A DNA stretch of 64,000 nucleotides. Origin: Nocardiopsis_B mangrovi. Lineage in GTDB: Bacteria; Actinomycetota; Actinomycetes; Streptosporangiales; Streptosporangiaceae. Under the pieces are notes generated by a model. That model was not told the DNA's origin. It worked only from the letters and a program-made list of their open reading frames with translations, and did no database searches. The position numbers and the translations under genes were made by a program. Where the stretch lies: positions 62,001 to 126,000 of the forward strand of contig NZ_JBHSFQ010000017.1 of assembly GCF_042653925.1 (NCBI RefSeq), read 5' to 3'. How positions within the stretch are numbered: position 1 is the stretch's first letter; each line of letters begins with the position of its first letter. This document shows positions 9,217 through 19,163 of this stretch, in pieces.

Positions 9217-9244
9217 ACCGCGCCGCCCACCGGGCATTCCTCCC

Positions 9245-9273
9245 TTAACCCGCAAGTGGCCGTCGTGTACGCT
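9245..9273 (+). promoter_or_regulatory. Possible purA promoter
   Basis: TTAACC (9245-9250) and TACGCT (9268-9273) are separated by 17 bases, a plausible housekeeping-type -35/-10 pair. They would give a leader of about 105 bases before purA. Matches to consensus are moderate, so this is a suggestion only. Confidence 0.35.
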
Positions 9274-9383
9274 CAATACGCAAGGGCCCCTGTCGCTGTC
9301 TTGCGCCAGGGGCTTGTTCCATGTGCGGGGCGAACCGCGCGGGACGGCCACGGTACCGAGCACGGATGAAGAGGTAGACGCGG

Positions 9384-10667
9384 ATGCCGGCGATCACGCT
9401 CGTTGGGGCCCAGTGGGGCGACGAGGGCAAGGGCAAGGCCACCGACCTTGTCGGCAACCGCGTGGACTACGTGGTGCGGTACCAGGGCGGCAACAACGCC
9501 GGCCACACCGTGGTCATCGGCGACCAGAAGTACGCGCTGCACCTGCTGCCCTCCGGCATCCTCTCGCCGGACGTCGTGCCGGTCATCGCCAACGGCGTGG
9601 TCATCGACCCGGGGGTGCTGTTCGAGGAGCTGCGCGGCCTGAACGAGCGCGGCGTCGACACCGGGAACCTGCTGATCTCGGCCAACGCGCACCTGATCAT
9701 GCCCTACCACCGGGCACTCGACAAGGTCAGCGAGCGCTTCCTCGGCAAGGGCCGCATCGGCACCACCGGGCGCGGCATCGGCCCCACCTACGCCGACAAG
9801 ATCTCCCGGGCGGGCGTCCGCGTGCAGGACATGTTCGACCCCAAGATCCTGCGCCAGAAGATCGAGCTGGCGCTGCACGACAAGAACCAGATCCTCACCA
9901 AGGTCTACAACCGGCGCGGACTGGAGCTGGAGCAGATCTACGAGGAGTACCTGGGCTACGCCGAGCAGCTGCGCCCCTTCGTCGCCGACACCTCGCTGAT
10001 CCTGAACAAGGCCCTCGACGACGGCAAGACCGTCTACCTGGAGGGCTCGCAGGGCACCCTCCTGGACATCGACCACGGCACCTACCCGTTCGTCACCTCC
10101 TCCTCGCCCACGTCCGGCGGGGCGTGCGCGGGAGCGGGCATCGGGCCCACCCGCATCACCAAGGTCGTCGGGATCCTCAAGGCCTACACCACGCGCGTGG
10201 GGTCGGGCCCCTTCCCCACGGAGCTGCACGACGAGCAGGGCGAGTGGCTGCGCCGCCAGGGCGGCGAGTACGGCGTGACCACCGGGCGCAACCGCCGCTG
10301 CGGCTGGTTCGACGCCCCCATCGCCCGCTACGCCACCCGGGTCAACGGGATCACCGACTTCTTCCTGACCAAGCTCGACGTCCTCTCGGGGCTCGACCGC
10401 ATCCCCGTCTGCGTGGGCTACGACGCCGGCGGCACGCGCCACGACGAGATCCCCATGACCCAGACCGACTTCCACCACGCGGTGCCGGTCTACGAGTACC
10501 TCGACGGCTGGAACGAGGACATCTCGCACGCGCGGTCCTTCGACGAACTCCCCAAGAACGCACAGACCTACGTGCGTACCCTGGAGGAGATGGCCGGGGC
10601 GCCCATTTCCGCCATCGGCGTCGGCCCGGGGCGCGACCAGACCCTGGAACTCCGCTCGCTGGTGTGA
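9384..10667 (+). CDS. purA: Adenylosuccinate synthetase
   Basis: PurA uses GTP and aspartate to turn IMP into adenylosuccinate, the first step toward AMP. The 427-residue product opens with LVGAQWGDEGKGKATD, the catalytic GTP-binding loop, followed by GGNNAGHTVV. Further on are GTTGRGIGPTYADK, GSQGTLLDIDHGTYPFVTSS and the C-terminal GVGPGRDQTL, all standard for the family. Length is normal. The ATG at 9384 is preceded by AAGAGG. The gene is followed 55 bases later by purD in the same direction, and purB and purC lie further downstream, making a loose purine cluster. Confidence 0.98.
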   Translation: MPAITLVGAQWGDEGKGKATDLVGNRVDYVVRYQGGNNAGHTVVIGDQKYALHLLPSGILSPDVVPVIANGVVIDPGVLFEELRGLNERGVDTGNLLISANAHLIMPYHRALDKVSERFLGKGRIGTTGRGIGPTYADKISRAGVRVQDMFDPKILRQKIELALHDKNQILTKVYNRRGLELEQIYEEYLGYAEQLRPFVADTSLILNKALDDGKTVYLEGSQGTLLDIDHGTYPFVTSSSPTSGGACAGAGIGPTRITKVVGILKAYTTRVGSGPFPTELHDEQGEWLRRQGGEYGVTTGRNRRCGWFDAPIARYATRVNGITDFFLTKLDVLSGLDRIPVCVGYDAGGTRHDEIPMTQTDFHHAVPVYEYLDGWNEDISHARSFDELPKNAQTYVRTLEEMAGAPISAIGVGPGRDQTLELRSLV

Positions 10668-10722
10668 CCGGCCTCCCGGCCTCCTCTCCCGACCTCCCCA
10701 CAACACACAAAGGGTCCCCGAA

Positions 10723-11985
10723 GTGAAAGCCCTTGTCCTCGGCGGCGGTGGCCGCGAGCACGCCCTTGTCCGCGCCCTGTCCCTCGACCCCGGGGTGACC
10801 GACCTCCACTGTGCTCCCGGGAACCCGGGCACGTCGGAGCTCGCCGACAACCACGTCATCAACGTGCTCGACGGCCTCGCCGTCACCGAGCTCACGGCGC
10901 GCATCCGCGCCGAGCTGGTGGTCATCGGGCCCGAGGCGCCGCTGGTCGCCGGCGTCGCCGACGCGCTGCGCGAGCGCGGCATCCCGGTGTTCGGGCCCGA
11001 CCGCGACGCCGCGCGCCTGGAGGGCTCCAAGGCGTTCGCCAAGGAGGTCATGGAGGCCGCCGGGGTGCCCACCGCGCGCGCCCGGGTGTGCCGGTCGCCC
11101 GCGCAGGTCGGCGAGGCCCTGGACCTGTTCGGCCCGCCCTATGTCGTGAAGAACGACGGCCTGGCGGCGGGCAAGGGTGTCGTCGTCACGACCGACCGCG
11201 CGGCGGCGGAGCTGCACGCGCGCGAGTGCGGGCGGGTGGTGATCGAGGAGTACCTCGACGGACCCGAGGTGTCGCTGTTCGTGCTCAGCGACGGCTCGCA
11301 CGCGGTGCCGCTGCTTCCGGCGCAGGACTTCAAGCGCGCCTTCGACGGCGACGAGGGCCCCAACACCGGGGGCATGGGCGCCTACACCCCGCTGCCGTGG
11401 GCGCCGCCCGGCCTGGTCGACGACGTCATGGCGTCGGTCGTGCGGCCCACGATCGCCGAGATGGCGCGGCGCGACATGCACTACCAGGGGCTGCTGTACG
11501 TCGGTCTGGCCCTGACCGCCAAAGGGCCGCGCGTGGTCGAGTTCAACGCGCGCTTCGGCGACCCCGAGGCGCAGGTGGTCCTGGACCGCCTGGCCACGCC
11601 CATCGGGTCGCTGCTCCAGGCCGCCGACACCGGGGGGCTCGGCGGCATCGACTCCCTCGACTGGCGCCCGGGGGCGGCCGTCACGGTGGTCGTGGCCGCC
11701 GCGAACTACCCCGGCGATCCCCTCAAGGGCGACCTCATCACGGGGCTGGACCGGGCGGGCGCGGTCGACGGCGCCTACGTCCTCCAAGCGGGCACGGCGT
11801 GGAGCGGGGCGCGCGACATCGTCTCCAGCGGCGGCCGCGTGCTGAACGTCGTCGGCACGGGCGACACCCTGGCCCAGGCGCGCAAGCGCGCCTACGAGGC
11901 GGCGGGCAGGATCGAACTCCGGGGCTCGTTCCACCGCACGGACATCGCCGAGAAGGCCGCCAAGGAGCAGACGGACGCGGGCTGA
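10723..11985 (+). CDS. purD: Phosphoribosylamine-glycine ligase (GAR synthetase)
   Basis: PurD joins phosphoribosylamine and glycine with ATP in the second step of purine synthesis. The 420-residue product starts VKALVLGGGGREHALVRALS and has the ATP-grasp signatures KNDGLAAGKGVVV, IEEYLDGPEVS and EFNARFGDPEAQ. Length is typical of the stand-alone bacterial enzyme. The GTG at 10723 is supported by AAAGGG upstream. The gene ends with a hairpin region, after which an AT-richer accessory islet separates it from purB. Confidence 0.97.
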   Translation: MKALVLGGGGREHALVRALSLDPGVTDLHCAPGNPGTSELADNHVINVLDGLAVTELTARIRAELVVIGPEAPLVAGVADALRERGIPVFGPDRDAARLEGSKAFAKEVMEAAGVPTARARVCRSPAQVGEALDLFGPPYVVKNDGLAAGKGVVVTTDRAAAELHARECGRVVIEEYLDGPEVSLFVLSDGSHAVPLLPAQDFKRAFDGDEGPNTGGMGAYTPLPWAPPGLVDDVMASVVRPTIAEMARRDMHYQGLLYVGLALTAKGPRVVEFNARFGDPEAQVVLDRLATPIGSLLQAADTGGLGGIDSLDWRPGAAVTVVVAAANYPGDPLKGDLITGLDRAGAVDGAYVLQAGTAWSGARDIVSSGGRVLNVVGTGDTLAQARKRAYEAAGRIELRGSFHRTDIAEKAAKEQTDAG

Positions 11986-12016
11986 CCCGCGGTACGGGCC
12001 GTACGGCCCGCAAGGG

Positions 12017-12047
12017 GGCGGCGGAGCCGATGTCCGGCACCGCCGCC
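12017..12047 (+). terminator. Hairpin after purD
   Basis: GGCGGCGG (12017-12024) pairs with CCGCCGCC (12040-12047) around an imperfect inner stem, about 30 bases past the purD stop, and is followed by TTCGGCGTT. It marks the boundary between the purine genes and the AT-richer stretch that follows. Confidence 0.5.
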
Positions 12048-12171
12048 TTCGGCGTTATAAAGTGCCCCGCAACCGCGATATGCGGTGTGGAGATCACTTC
12101 GATCGATCTTTTATTTTGGACGATCCGAAACCCTCATTTCGGAACTGCATTCAATATCGCGACGCGGGACA

Positions 12172-12200
12172 TTGCTACGCACGGTAAATGCTTCTATGCT
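12172..12200 (+). promoter_or_regulatory. Promoter of the DUF6879 islet
   Basis: TTGCTA (12172-12177) and TATGCT (12195-12200) are separated by 17 bases and lie in an unusually AT-rich stretch (about 12050-12240). Transcription would start near 12207, giving a leader of about 33 bases before the ATG at 12240. The hexamers match the housekeeping consensus well for this genome. Confidence 0.55.
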
Positions 12201-12239
12201 TCGAGAAAGATGCGGTCCGGCATATAGGTGGAGGCACGC

Positions 12240-12509
12240 ATGGCACGCCCATGGGAAGCCGATCCGTCGGCGGAATTCGTCCAGCGGCTGGGCAAGTCGG
12301 CCGAGGAGAGCGGAAACTCCTTCGGGACCAAGGGATGCCCCGACATCTGGAAGCTGACCAACGGCGATGTCGCCGTGATCGGACGCGATCTCACCTCAGC
12401 ATATGCATCCCGCCTCCCGGGCGGCGTCGCACTCGCGCCCGATGAGCGCCTGGTCGTCATCCCCGGAAACATGCTCATCGCGGCGAAGCCCGATATCGCC
12501 GATGAATGA
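12240..12509 (+). CDS. Small protein paired with a DUF6879-type gene
   Basis: The 89-residue product reads MARPWEADPSAEFVQRLGKS at the start and later GCPDIWKLTNGDVAVIGRDL and LAPDERLVVIPGNMLIAAKP. I recognise the pattern as one often found directly before DUF6879 genes in actinomycetes, but I know of no function. There is no membrane helix and no DNA-binding motif that I can see. The ATG at 12240 has GGTGGAGG at ideal distance. The stop overlaps the next start: the downstream ATG at 12502 lies inside the last codons. The two are therefore coupled, and probably interact or act in order. Confidence 0.7.
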   Translation: MARPWEADPSAEFVQRLGKSAEESGNSFGTKGCPDIWKLTNGDVAVIGRDLTSAYASRLPGGVALAPDERLVVIPGNMLIAAKPDIADE

Positions 12510-13131
12510 TCCCCGCGCTCTCGAACTCGATCACTCGATCGGTGAACGTCTCCCACTCGACGACTACGACGTCGACTTCGATCGGCGCGACAGCGCGGTC
12601 ACGGGCCGCGCATCCTGGAAGTTCGAGCGCCTTCAGCACTTTCGCGAACTCGACAACGAAAGCTGGGATGCCTTCGACCGAGGCGACTGGGACGAATCCC
12701 TCCGCCTCATGGAAGAGATGCGCGACGGGCTGTCGGAGGTCATAGACGCGGAGAAATCCCGCGGCAACCCTTTCTACCGTGTGCGCGTCGTCACGGAACC
12801 GCTTACGCCGTACCTTCAATGGGAGCTGCACGGCCTCCGGTTGCAGGCCGAGTGCGGCCGCCCGACCCGGGTCATCCGGGACGACGTGATCCGCCCTTTG
12901 GAGAACGAACGGTTGCTTCCCGAGGTGGTCGTCCTCGGCGGGCAGACCCTCTATGAGGTCGTCTATTCCGAATCCGCACTTCTCGACGGGGCGGTCCGGT
13001 TCACCGATCCCGAGATCGTACAGCGCTGGGAGGCGTTCATCGAAAAGCTCTACAAGGGCGGGGAGGACGTGATCTCCTACACCGATCGGTATGTGTCCCA
13101 CTTGCCTCCCCCGCGGGCCGCGGTCGACTGA
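12502..13131 (+). CDS. DUF6879-like protein
   Basis: The 209-residue soluble protein carries FERLQHFRELDNESWDAFDR, the N-terminal signature of the DUF6879 group, whose members sit near XRE/WhiJ-type regulators in actinomycetes. The middle is acidic and helical, and the end reads ISYTDRYVSHLPPPRAAVD. That tail is copied almost intact in the micro-ORF that follows at 13143. Inside this gene an SD-like GGCGGGGAGGAC stands just before an in-frame GTG that opens the tail, so internal initiation of a 20-residue peptide is conceivable. The ATG at 12502 overlaps the previous gene by eight bases. The molecular role is unknown; assignment to the family is from remembered sequence pattern. Confidence 0.65.
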   Translation: MNDPRALELDHSIGERLPLDDYDVDFDRRDSAVTGRASWKFERLQHFRELDNESWDAFDRGDWDESLRLMEEMRDGLSEVIDAEKSRGNPFYRVRVVTEPLTPYLQWELHGLRLQAECGRPTRVIRDDVIRPLENERLLPEVVVLGGQTLYEVVYSESALLDGAVRFTDPEIVQRWEAFIEKLYKGGEDVISYTDRYVSHLPPPRAAVD

Positions 13132-13142
13132 AGGAGGGGGCG

Positions 13143-13202
13143 GTGTCCTACACTGACGATTATGTGTTCCAGCTGCCTCCCCCGCGAGCGGCGGTGGTCT
13201 GA
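13143..13202 (+). CDS. 19-residue micro-ORF mirroring the DUF6879 C-terminus
   Basis: A GTG at 13143 is preceded by AAGGAGGGGGCG, one of the best ribosome sites in the window, and opens a 19-codon frame encoding MSYTDDYVFQLPPPRAAVV. It starts 12 bases after the stop of the DUF6879-like gene, whose last residues are ISYTDRYVSHLPPPRAAVD. Fourteen of eighteen aligned positions after the first are identical. Several nucleotide differences are synonymous (T, D, L, R, A and V codons), which points to conservation at the peptide level. It could be a secreted or intracellular signal peptide, a translational leader for the STAND gene 18 bases downstream, or the remnant of a tandem duplication. Translation is not proven. 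Confidence 0.45.
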   Translation: MSYTDDYVFQLPPPRAAVV

Positions 13203-13220
13203 ACAAGGCGATCGCCACCG

Positions 13221-15620
13221 GTGAAAGGCCCCGATGACGATCGCCCCAGCGGACCGCATTCGGATATGTCCGGGTCGGCACGTGACATCGTGCAGGCCGG
13301 CAGTGTCAGCGGAGGGGTTCACTTCCACGGCGACCCCGGTCGCTCCGGCGACGGGCCACGGCCTCGGCAGCTCCCTGGTGACATCCGCACCTTCGTCAAT
13401 CGCACAGCGGAACTGAGTGAGCTCAACGCCATTCTCACCGGCGACGACGGCGACCACCGCGTCATCAGCGTATGCGTCATCGCCGGCACCGCCGGATCGG
13501 GAAAGACGTCCCTGGCCCTTCGCTGGGCCCACGAGGTGGACGACCGTTTCCCCGACGGCCAGCTCTACATCAATCTGCGCGGCTACGACCCGGGCGAACC
13601 GGTCACCGCGCACGATGCCCTGCGCCGATTCCTAGCCGCCCTCGGTGTCGCCCCGGAAAGGGTCCCGGCCGACACCGACGACGCCGCGGCGCTGTTCCGT
13701 TCCCTCCTCGCCGACCGGCGCATGCTGGTCCTGCTCGACAACGCCGGCTCGGTCGCTCAGGTGCGACCGCTGCTGCCCGGCAACTCCCGCTGCCTCGTCG
13801 TCGTCACCAGCCGAGGACGGTTGTCCGGCCTGGCCGTCCACGACAGCGCACACCGCATCACCCTCGGGACCCTGCCCGAGCCTGAGGCAGTGGCCCTGCT
13901 GCGCGCGGTGACAGCGGGTTTCCGCCCCGACGACGACGACGCCAAACTCGCCGAACTCGCCCGGCTGTGCGCCCGCCTGCCGCTGGCCCTGCGCATCGCT
14001 GCCGAACGCGCCGCCACCCACCCGCTGATGGGGCTGGACGAGCTCATCGGCGATCTGCGCGATGAATCCGCCCTCTGGGACGCCCTCGACATAGGCGACG
14101 AGGAGGAGGCCGGTGCGGTGCGCTCGGTTTTCTCCTGGTCCTACCGGGCCCTGCCCCCGGACGCGGCCCGCCTGTTCAGGCTCCTCGGCCTCCACCCGGG
14201 CCCCGAATTCGGCATCCCGGCGGCGGCGACCCTCGCCGATCTCACGGTCCGCCGCGCGCGCCACCTGCTCGACGTCCTGACCGGGGCTCATCTGGTGGAG
14301 CAGACCGCTCCCGATCGGTTCGAGTTCCACGACCTTCTCCGCGCCTACGCCGCCGGCCAAGCCCGGCATGACGAGGCAGTCGAGGAGCAGAAGGAGGCGT
14401 TGCGTCGCCTCCTCGATTGGTACCTGCATACCGCCGACGCCGCACAGAGCCACATCGGCCCCGCAGAGGAACTGGTGCGGCCCGACCCACCCGGTGAAGG
14501 CGTCACACCGTTGACGTTCGCCGACTACGACCAAGCGGTCGACTGGTCCGAGCGTGAACACGTCAACTTTCTCCCTGCCGTCCGTGCCGCTGAGCAAGGC
14601 GGGTTCGATCGTCACGCGTGGCAGTTGCCCGCCGTGCTGTGGAACGCCCAGGTGCCGTCCACCATGGTCAACGACTGGCCGGTCATGGGAGAGATCGGCA
14701 TCATGGCCGCTCGTCGGCTCGGCGATCGGGCCGCGGAAGCAGCATTGCTGGACAACCTCGGGTACGCGCACACCCACTTCCACCGTTTGACCGAAAGCCT
14801 GGAAAGTCAGTCGGCGGCGTTGGCGATCCGGCGTGAGTCGGGAGACCGCCGGGGCGAAGCGATTTCACATAACGCTCTGGGCCTGACCCAACTGCGACAG
14901 CGGCGGCTCGACGATGCCGAAGCCCACCTCGCGCAGGCCGTCGCCGTCTTCGGTGAGCTCGAGGAGTCCTATTGGCTCGCGATATCCCAGTCCAACCTCG
15001 CCGAAGTCCATCATGGGCAGGGAAAACTCAACGAGGCCCACGAGGAGGTCCGCCAGAGCCTTGCCGCGCATCGGCGGCTGGACGACCCGCAATCCGTGGC
15101 CAACGCACTACACATCCTCGGCGCGGTGCAACTTGCTCTTGGGGAACAGGGCGACGCGTTGCGCTCGGCGGCCGAGGCGGTCGAGATCGCTTTGGAACTC
15201 CGCGACCACGTGGAGGAGGGCTACTTCCTCCTTGGCCTCGGCGACGCTCAGCAGGCGCTCGGACACTTCGGTGACGCCCTGACCTCCTACCAGCGCTCCG
15301 CGACGCTCCATCGCCGCCAGGGCTCCCGCAGCCGCGAAGCACACGCCTGGCACGGAGCGGGCGAGACCTACCGGCGCATGGGCCGCCACGACGAGGCCGC
15401 CGATTTCCACCGGCGTGCCGCCGCCGTCCACCGGGAACTCGGGGACCCCTGGAACGAAGCCGTCACTCTCGATGGGCTGGCTGAGGCGCTGGTGCCCGAC
15501 CGCCCCGATGAAGCCCGTCGCCATTGGGCCGAGGCGCTGCGGCTCCTGGCCGGATACGACGACCCGCGGGCGGTGTGGACACGCGAACGCGTCGAGGGGC
15601 GGATCGCGGCGATCGGCTGA
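13221..15620 (+). CDS. STAND-type NB-ARC ATPase with TPR repeats
   Basis: This 799-residue protein belongs to the signal-transduction ATPases with numerous domains. The N-terminus has a short DIVQAGSVSGGVHFHG motif that often precedes actinobacterial NB-ARC modules. The P-loop GTAGSGKTS has its lysine near residue 95. VLLDNAGSVAQVRPLLPG supplies Walker B, RLPLALRIAAERA the GxP-like region, and FEFHDLLRAYA the winged-helix end. From about residue 480 to 780 there are TPR repeats (GEAISHNALGLTQLRQRRLDDAE is one). No SARP DNA-binding domain, TIR or nuclease is fused, so an effector is not obvious. The GTG at 13221 has only a weak site (AAGG), and the gene follows the micro-ORF by 18 bases. Regulation of secondary metabolism and phage defence are both possible roles. 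Confidence 0.85.
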   Translation: MKGPDDDRPSGPHSDMSGSARDIVQAGSVSGGVHFHGDPGRSGDGPRPRQLPGDIRTFVNRTAELSELNAILTGDDGDHRVISVCVIAGTAGSGKTSLALRWAHEVDDRFPDGQLYINLRGYDPGEPVTAHDALRRFLAALGVAPERVPADTDDAAALFRSLLADRRMLVLLDNAGSVAQVRPLLPGNSRCLVVVTSRGRLSGLAVHDSAHRITLGTLPEPEAVALLRAVTAGFRPDDDDAKLAELARLCARLPLALRIAAERAATHPLMGLDELIGDLRDESALWDALDIGDEEEAGAVRSVFSWSYRALPPDAARLFRLLGLHPGPEFGIPAAATLADLTVRRARHLLDVLTGAHLVEQTAPDRFEFHDLLRAYAAGQARHDEAVEEQKEALRRLLDWYLHTADAAQSHIGPAEELVRPDPPGEGVTPLTFADYDQAVDWSEREHVNFLPAVRAAEQGGFDRHAWQLPAVLWNAQVPSTMVNDWPVMGEIGIMAARRLGDRAAEAALLDNLGYAHTHFHRLTESLESQSAALAIRRESGDRRGEAISHNALGLTQLRQRRLDDAEAHLAQAVAVFGELEESYWLAISQSNLAEVHHGQGKLNEAHEEVRQSLAAHRRLDDPQSVANALHILGAVQLALGEQGDALRSAAEAVEIALELRDHVEEGYFLLGLGDAQQALGHFGDALTSYQRSATLHRRQGSRSREAHAWHGAGETYRRMGRHDEAADFHRRAAAVHRELGDPWNEAVTLDGLAEALVPDRPDEARRHWAEALRLLAGYDDPRAVWTRERVEGRIAAIG

Positions 15621-15782
15621 CGACGATCGGCCGGTCGAAGGCTTTGGGCCTGGTCGCCCCTCCGAACGGCACGGGCGCCGATTCCCCCTGCGCCCGACCC
15701 CGCCGGCCGCGAGCGCGCACCGATTCGGCCTCCCGCCCCCTCCGGGTGCGGACGGACCCCCGGCACCTGCGAAAATGGGGGG

Positions 15783-17090
<1,308 letters not shown>

Positions 17091-17112
17091 CACCGGCGAA
17101 GGGAGTCCTTCC

Positions 17113-17805
17113 GTGAGAACCGACCAGTACACCGACGTGGTGCGCAGGCGCCTCCACTCCACCCGGGCGCGGGTTCTGGAGGACCAGCAGGTCGGGCCGG
17201 GCACCGCGCTGGTCGGTGTCCGCTCGGAGAACGTCGCCCTGACGCCGATGAACATCTACATCGTGGTCATCCAGGCCGACTTCGCCCACGGCGCGATGGT
17301 GCGCGACTTCTGCCGGCACGCCGACGCCTACGCCAAGCGCATGGCGGGCGGCGGGGTCGGCTGGGTGAGCGCCGCGAGCACCATCGCCGCCGTCGTCGCC
17401 GGCGGCTCCGACCCGGAGGCCCAGGCGTTCGCCGGGCAGCAGACCCAGGTCGGGTGGGGGACCACGCTGCGCCCGGTCCTGGTCGACCTGGGCACCGGCA
17501 ACGTCGTGTGCTGGCTGGGCAACCAGTTCGTCGGCGCGCTCGCCATGAGCACCGTCAACACCAACGTCCGCTCGCACTTCCCGCTCCCCGCCGATGCGCG
17601 CGCCGAGATCGGCGGGCCGCCGCCCGCCCCCCACGGCCGTCCGGCTCCCCCGCCGCCCCCGCCGCCCGCGCCGCAGCAGGGCGGGTATCCGCCCGCCGGG
17701 CCGCAGCACCCCTACGGCCCGCCCGGGCAGCAGCGGGCGCCCTATGGAGGGCCGGGCGGGCCGCCCCAGGGCCCACCGCCCCCGGGCCCCTACCGGCCGT
17801 ACTGA
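17113..17805 (+). CDS. Conserved-type hypothetical protein with Pro/Gly-rich tail
   Basis: I do not recognise the 230-residue product. Residues 1-160 look like a compact globular domain (VALTPMNIYIVVIQADFAHG, VGWGTTLRPVLVDLGTGN). The last 70 residues are very rich in Pro, Gly and Gln (PPPPPPPAPQQGGY) and probably disordered. There is no signal peptide, and an alanine/glycine-rich stretch near residue 85-100 is too short to call a membrane helix. The GTG at 17113 has GAAGGGAG upstream and lies 22 bases after the purB stop. Since purC follows 67 bases later, the gene probably shares their transcript, though its relation to purine synthesis is unclear. Confidence 0.7.
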   Translation: MRTDQYTDVVRRRLHSTRARVLEDQQVGPGTALVGVRSENVALTPMNIYIVVIQADFAHGAMVRDFCRHADAYAKRMAGGGVGWVSAASTIAAVVAGGSDPEAQAFAGQQTQVGWGTTLRPVLVDLGTGNVVCWLGNQFVGALAMSTVNTNVRSHFPLPADARAEIGGPPPAPHGRPAPPPPPPPAPQQGGYPPAGPQHPYGPPGQQRAPYGGPGGPPQGPPPPGPYRPY

Positions 17806-17872
17806 AGCGCCCTGCGGCCCGCAGAGAGGGGCGGTCCGCACCGCCTCCGCCCGATTCGCGAAAGAAGAGTCC

Positions 17873-18766
17873 ATGAGCGGCTTCGTCGACACGCCCGTGC
17901 CCGCTGACGTCCCGGGCCTAACCCACCTGCACACCGGGAAGGTCCGCGACCTCTACGCCACGGCGTCGGGCGACCTCGTGATGGTGGCCAGCGACCGGGT
18001 CTCGGCCTTCGACTGGGTGCTGCCCACCGAGATCCCCGGCAAGGGGAGGCTGCTCACCCGGCTGTCCCTGTGGTGGTTCGAGCGCCTGGCCGACCTGGTG
18101 CCCGCGCACGTCGTCTCCGACACCCCGCCGCCCGGCGCACCCGCCGACTGGGCCGGGCGCACCCTCATCTGCCGCAACCTGGACATGGTTCCGGTCGAGT
18201 GCGTGGCGCGCGGCTTCCTCACCGGATCGGGACTGGCCGAGTACCGCGACTCCGGTGCCGTGTGCGGCATCCCGCTGCCCGCCGGGCTGGTCGACGGCTC
18301 CCGGCTCGACCGGCCGATCTTCACCCCCGCGGCCAAGGCGCGGGTCGGCGAGCACGACGAGAACATCTCCTACGAGACGGTGGCGGCCGAGCACGGCGAC
18401 GCGCTCGCCGCGGAGCTGCGCGACCGCACGCTGGAGCTCTACGAGCGGGGCCGCGCCCTCGCCGAGGCCGGGGGGATCCTGCTCGCCGACACCAAGTTCG
18501 AGTTCGGCCGCGGTGCCGACGGCGGGCTCGTCCTCGCCGACGAGGTCTTCACCCCCGACTCCTCGCGGTTCTGGCCGGCCGAGGAGTGGAACCCGGGGCG
18601 GCCGCAGCCCTCCTTCGACAAGCAGATCATCCGCGACTGGCTCATCTCGCCGGAGTCGGGCTGGGACCGCGCGGCCGACACCCCTCCCCCGCCCCTGCCC
18701 GAGGCGGTCGTGGAGCGCACCCGGTCGCGCTACGACGAGGTCTACACGCGCCTCACCACCGCCTAG
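17873..18766 (+). CDS. purC: SAICAR synthetase
   Basis: PurC joins CAIR and aspartate with ATP to make SAICAR. The 297-residue protein has the usual N-terminal HTGKVRDLYATASGDLVMVASDRVSAFD, then VPVECVARGFLTGSG and the C-terminal LADTKFEFG and DEVFTPDSSRFWP, both signatures of the family. The long form, near 300 residues, is the one found in actinomycetes. The ATG at 17873 follows AAGAAGAG by five bases. It is the last purine gene of the cluster; a short GC hairpin at 18794-18813 (CCGGGG/CCCCGG) lies 28 bases past its stop. Confidence 0.97.
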   Translation: MSGFVDTPVPADVPGLTHLHTGKVRDLYATASGDLVMVASDRVSAFDWVLPTEIPGKGRLLTRLSLWWFERLADLVPAHVVSDTPPPGAPADWAGRTLICRNLDMVPVECVARGFLTGSGLAEYRDSGAVCGIPLPAGLVDGSRLDRPIFTPAAKARVGEHDENISYETVAAEHGDALAAELRDRTLELYERGRALAEAGGILLADTKFEFGRGADGGLVLADEVFTPDSSRFWPAEEWNPGRPQPSFDKQIIRDWLISPESGWDRAADTPPPPLPEAVVERTRSRYDEVYTRLTTA

Positions 18767-19163
18767 CGCCCGCCGTGCCGCACCAGCCCGGCTCCGGGGC
18801 CGGAGGTCCCCGGTGATCCCCGCCACGATGGGCCCGAGCGCAACCTGTAGGACATACAGTTGTATTCGTCCTTTGCCGGTCGGTCCCGCCTTCGCTGAAT
18901 CACAAAGGACGTTCACACAAACCCCCATCAGTCGGTCAAGCGTGGCATCTGAGCGTGATCGCCTCCCCCGTCGGCCGCATGACAATGGCATCAGCGGGCA
19001 CACGACGTGTAGTGCCAAGAGGGTGACGCCGACCGCGGACGCGGTATCGGGCCGATCCCCGGTCCGGCGGAACGCTGGACGCGGTGTGCGCGTCCGAACA
19101 CATGCAGACCGGTCTGACCGATTTGTCGAGCACGACCCTTACATCCGCCTCACGAAGGAGCAC
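18767..19163. other. Long murA leader region
   Basis: The 397 bases before murA hold no credible gene. A small hairpin (18794-18813) probably ends the purC transcript. The rest is less GC-rich than the flanking genes and must contain the murA promoter; GACATACAGTTGTATTC near 18853 is locally AT-rich, but I cannot pick a clear -35/-10 pair. Confidence 0.45.
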
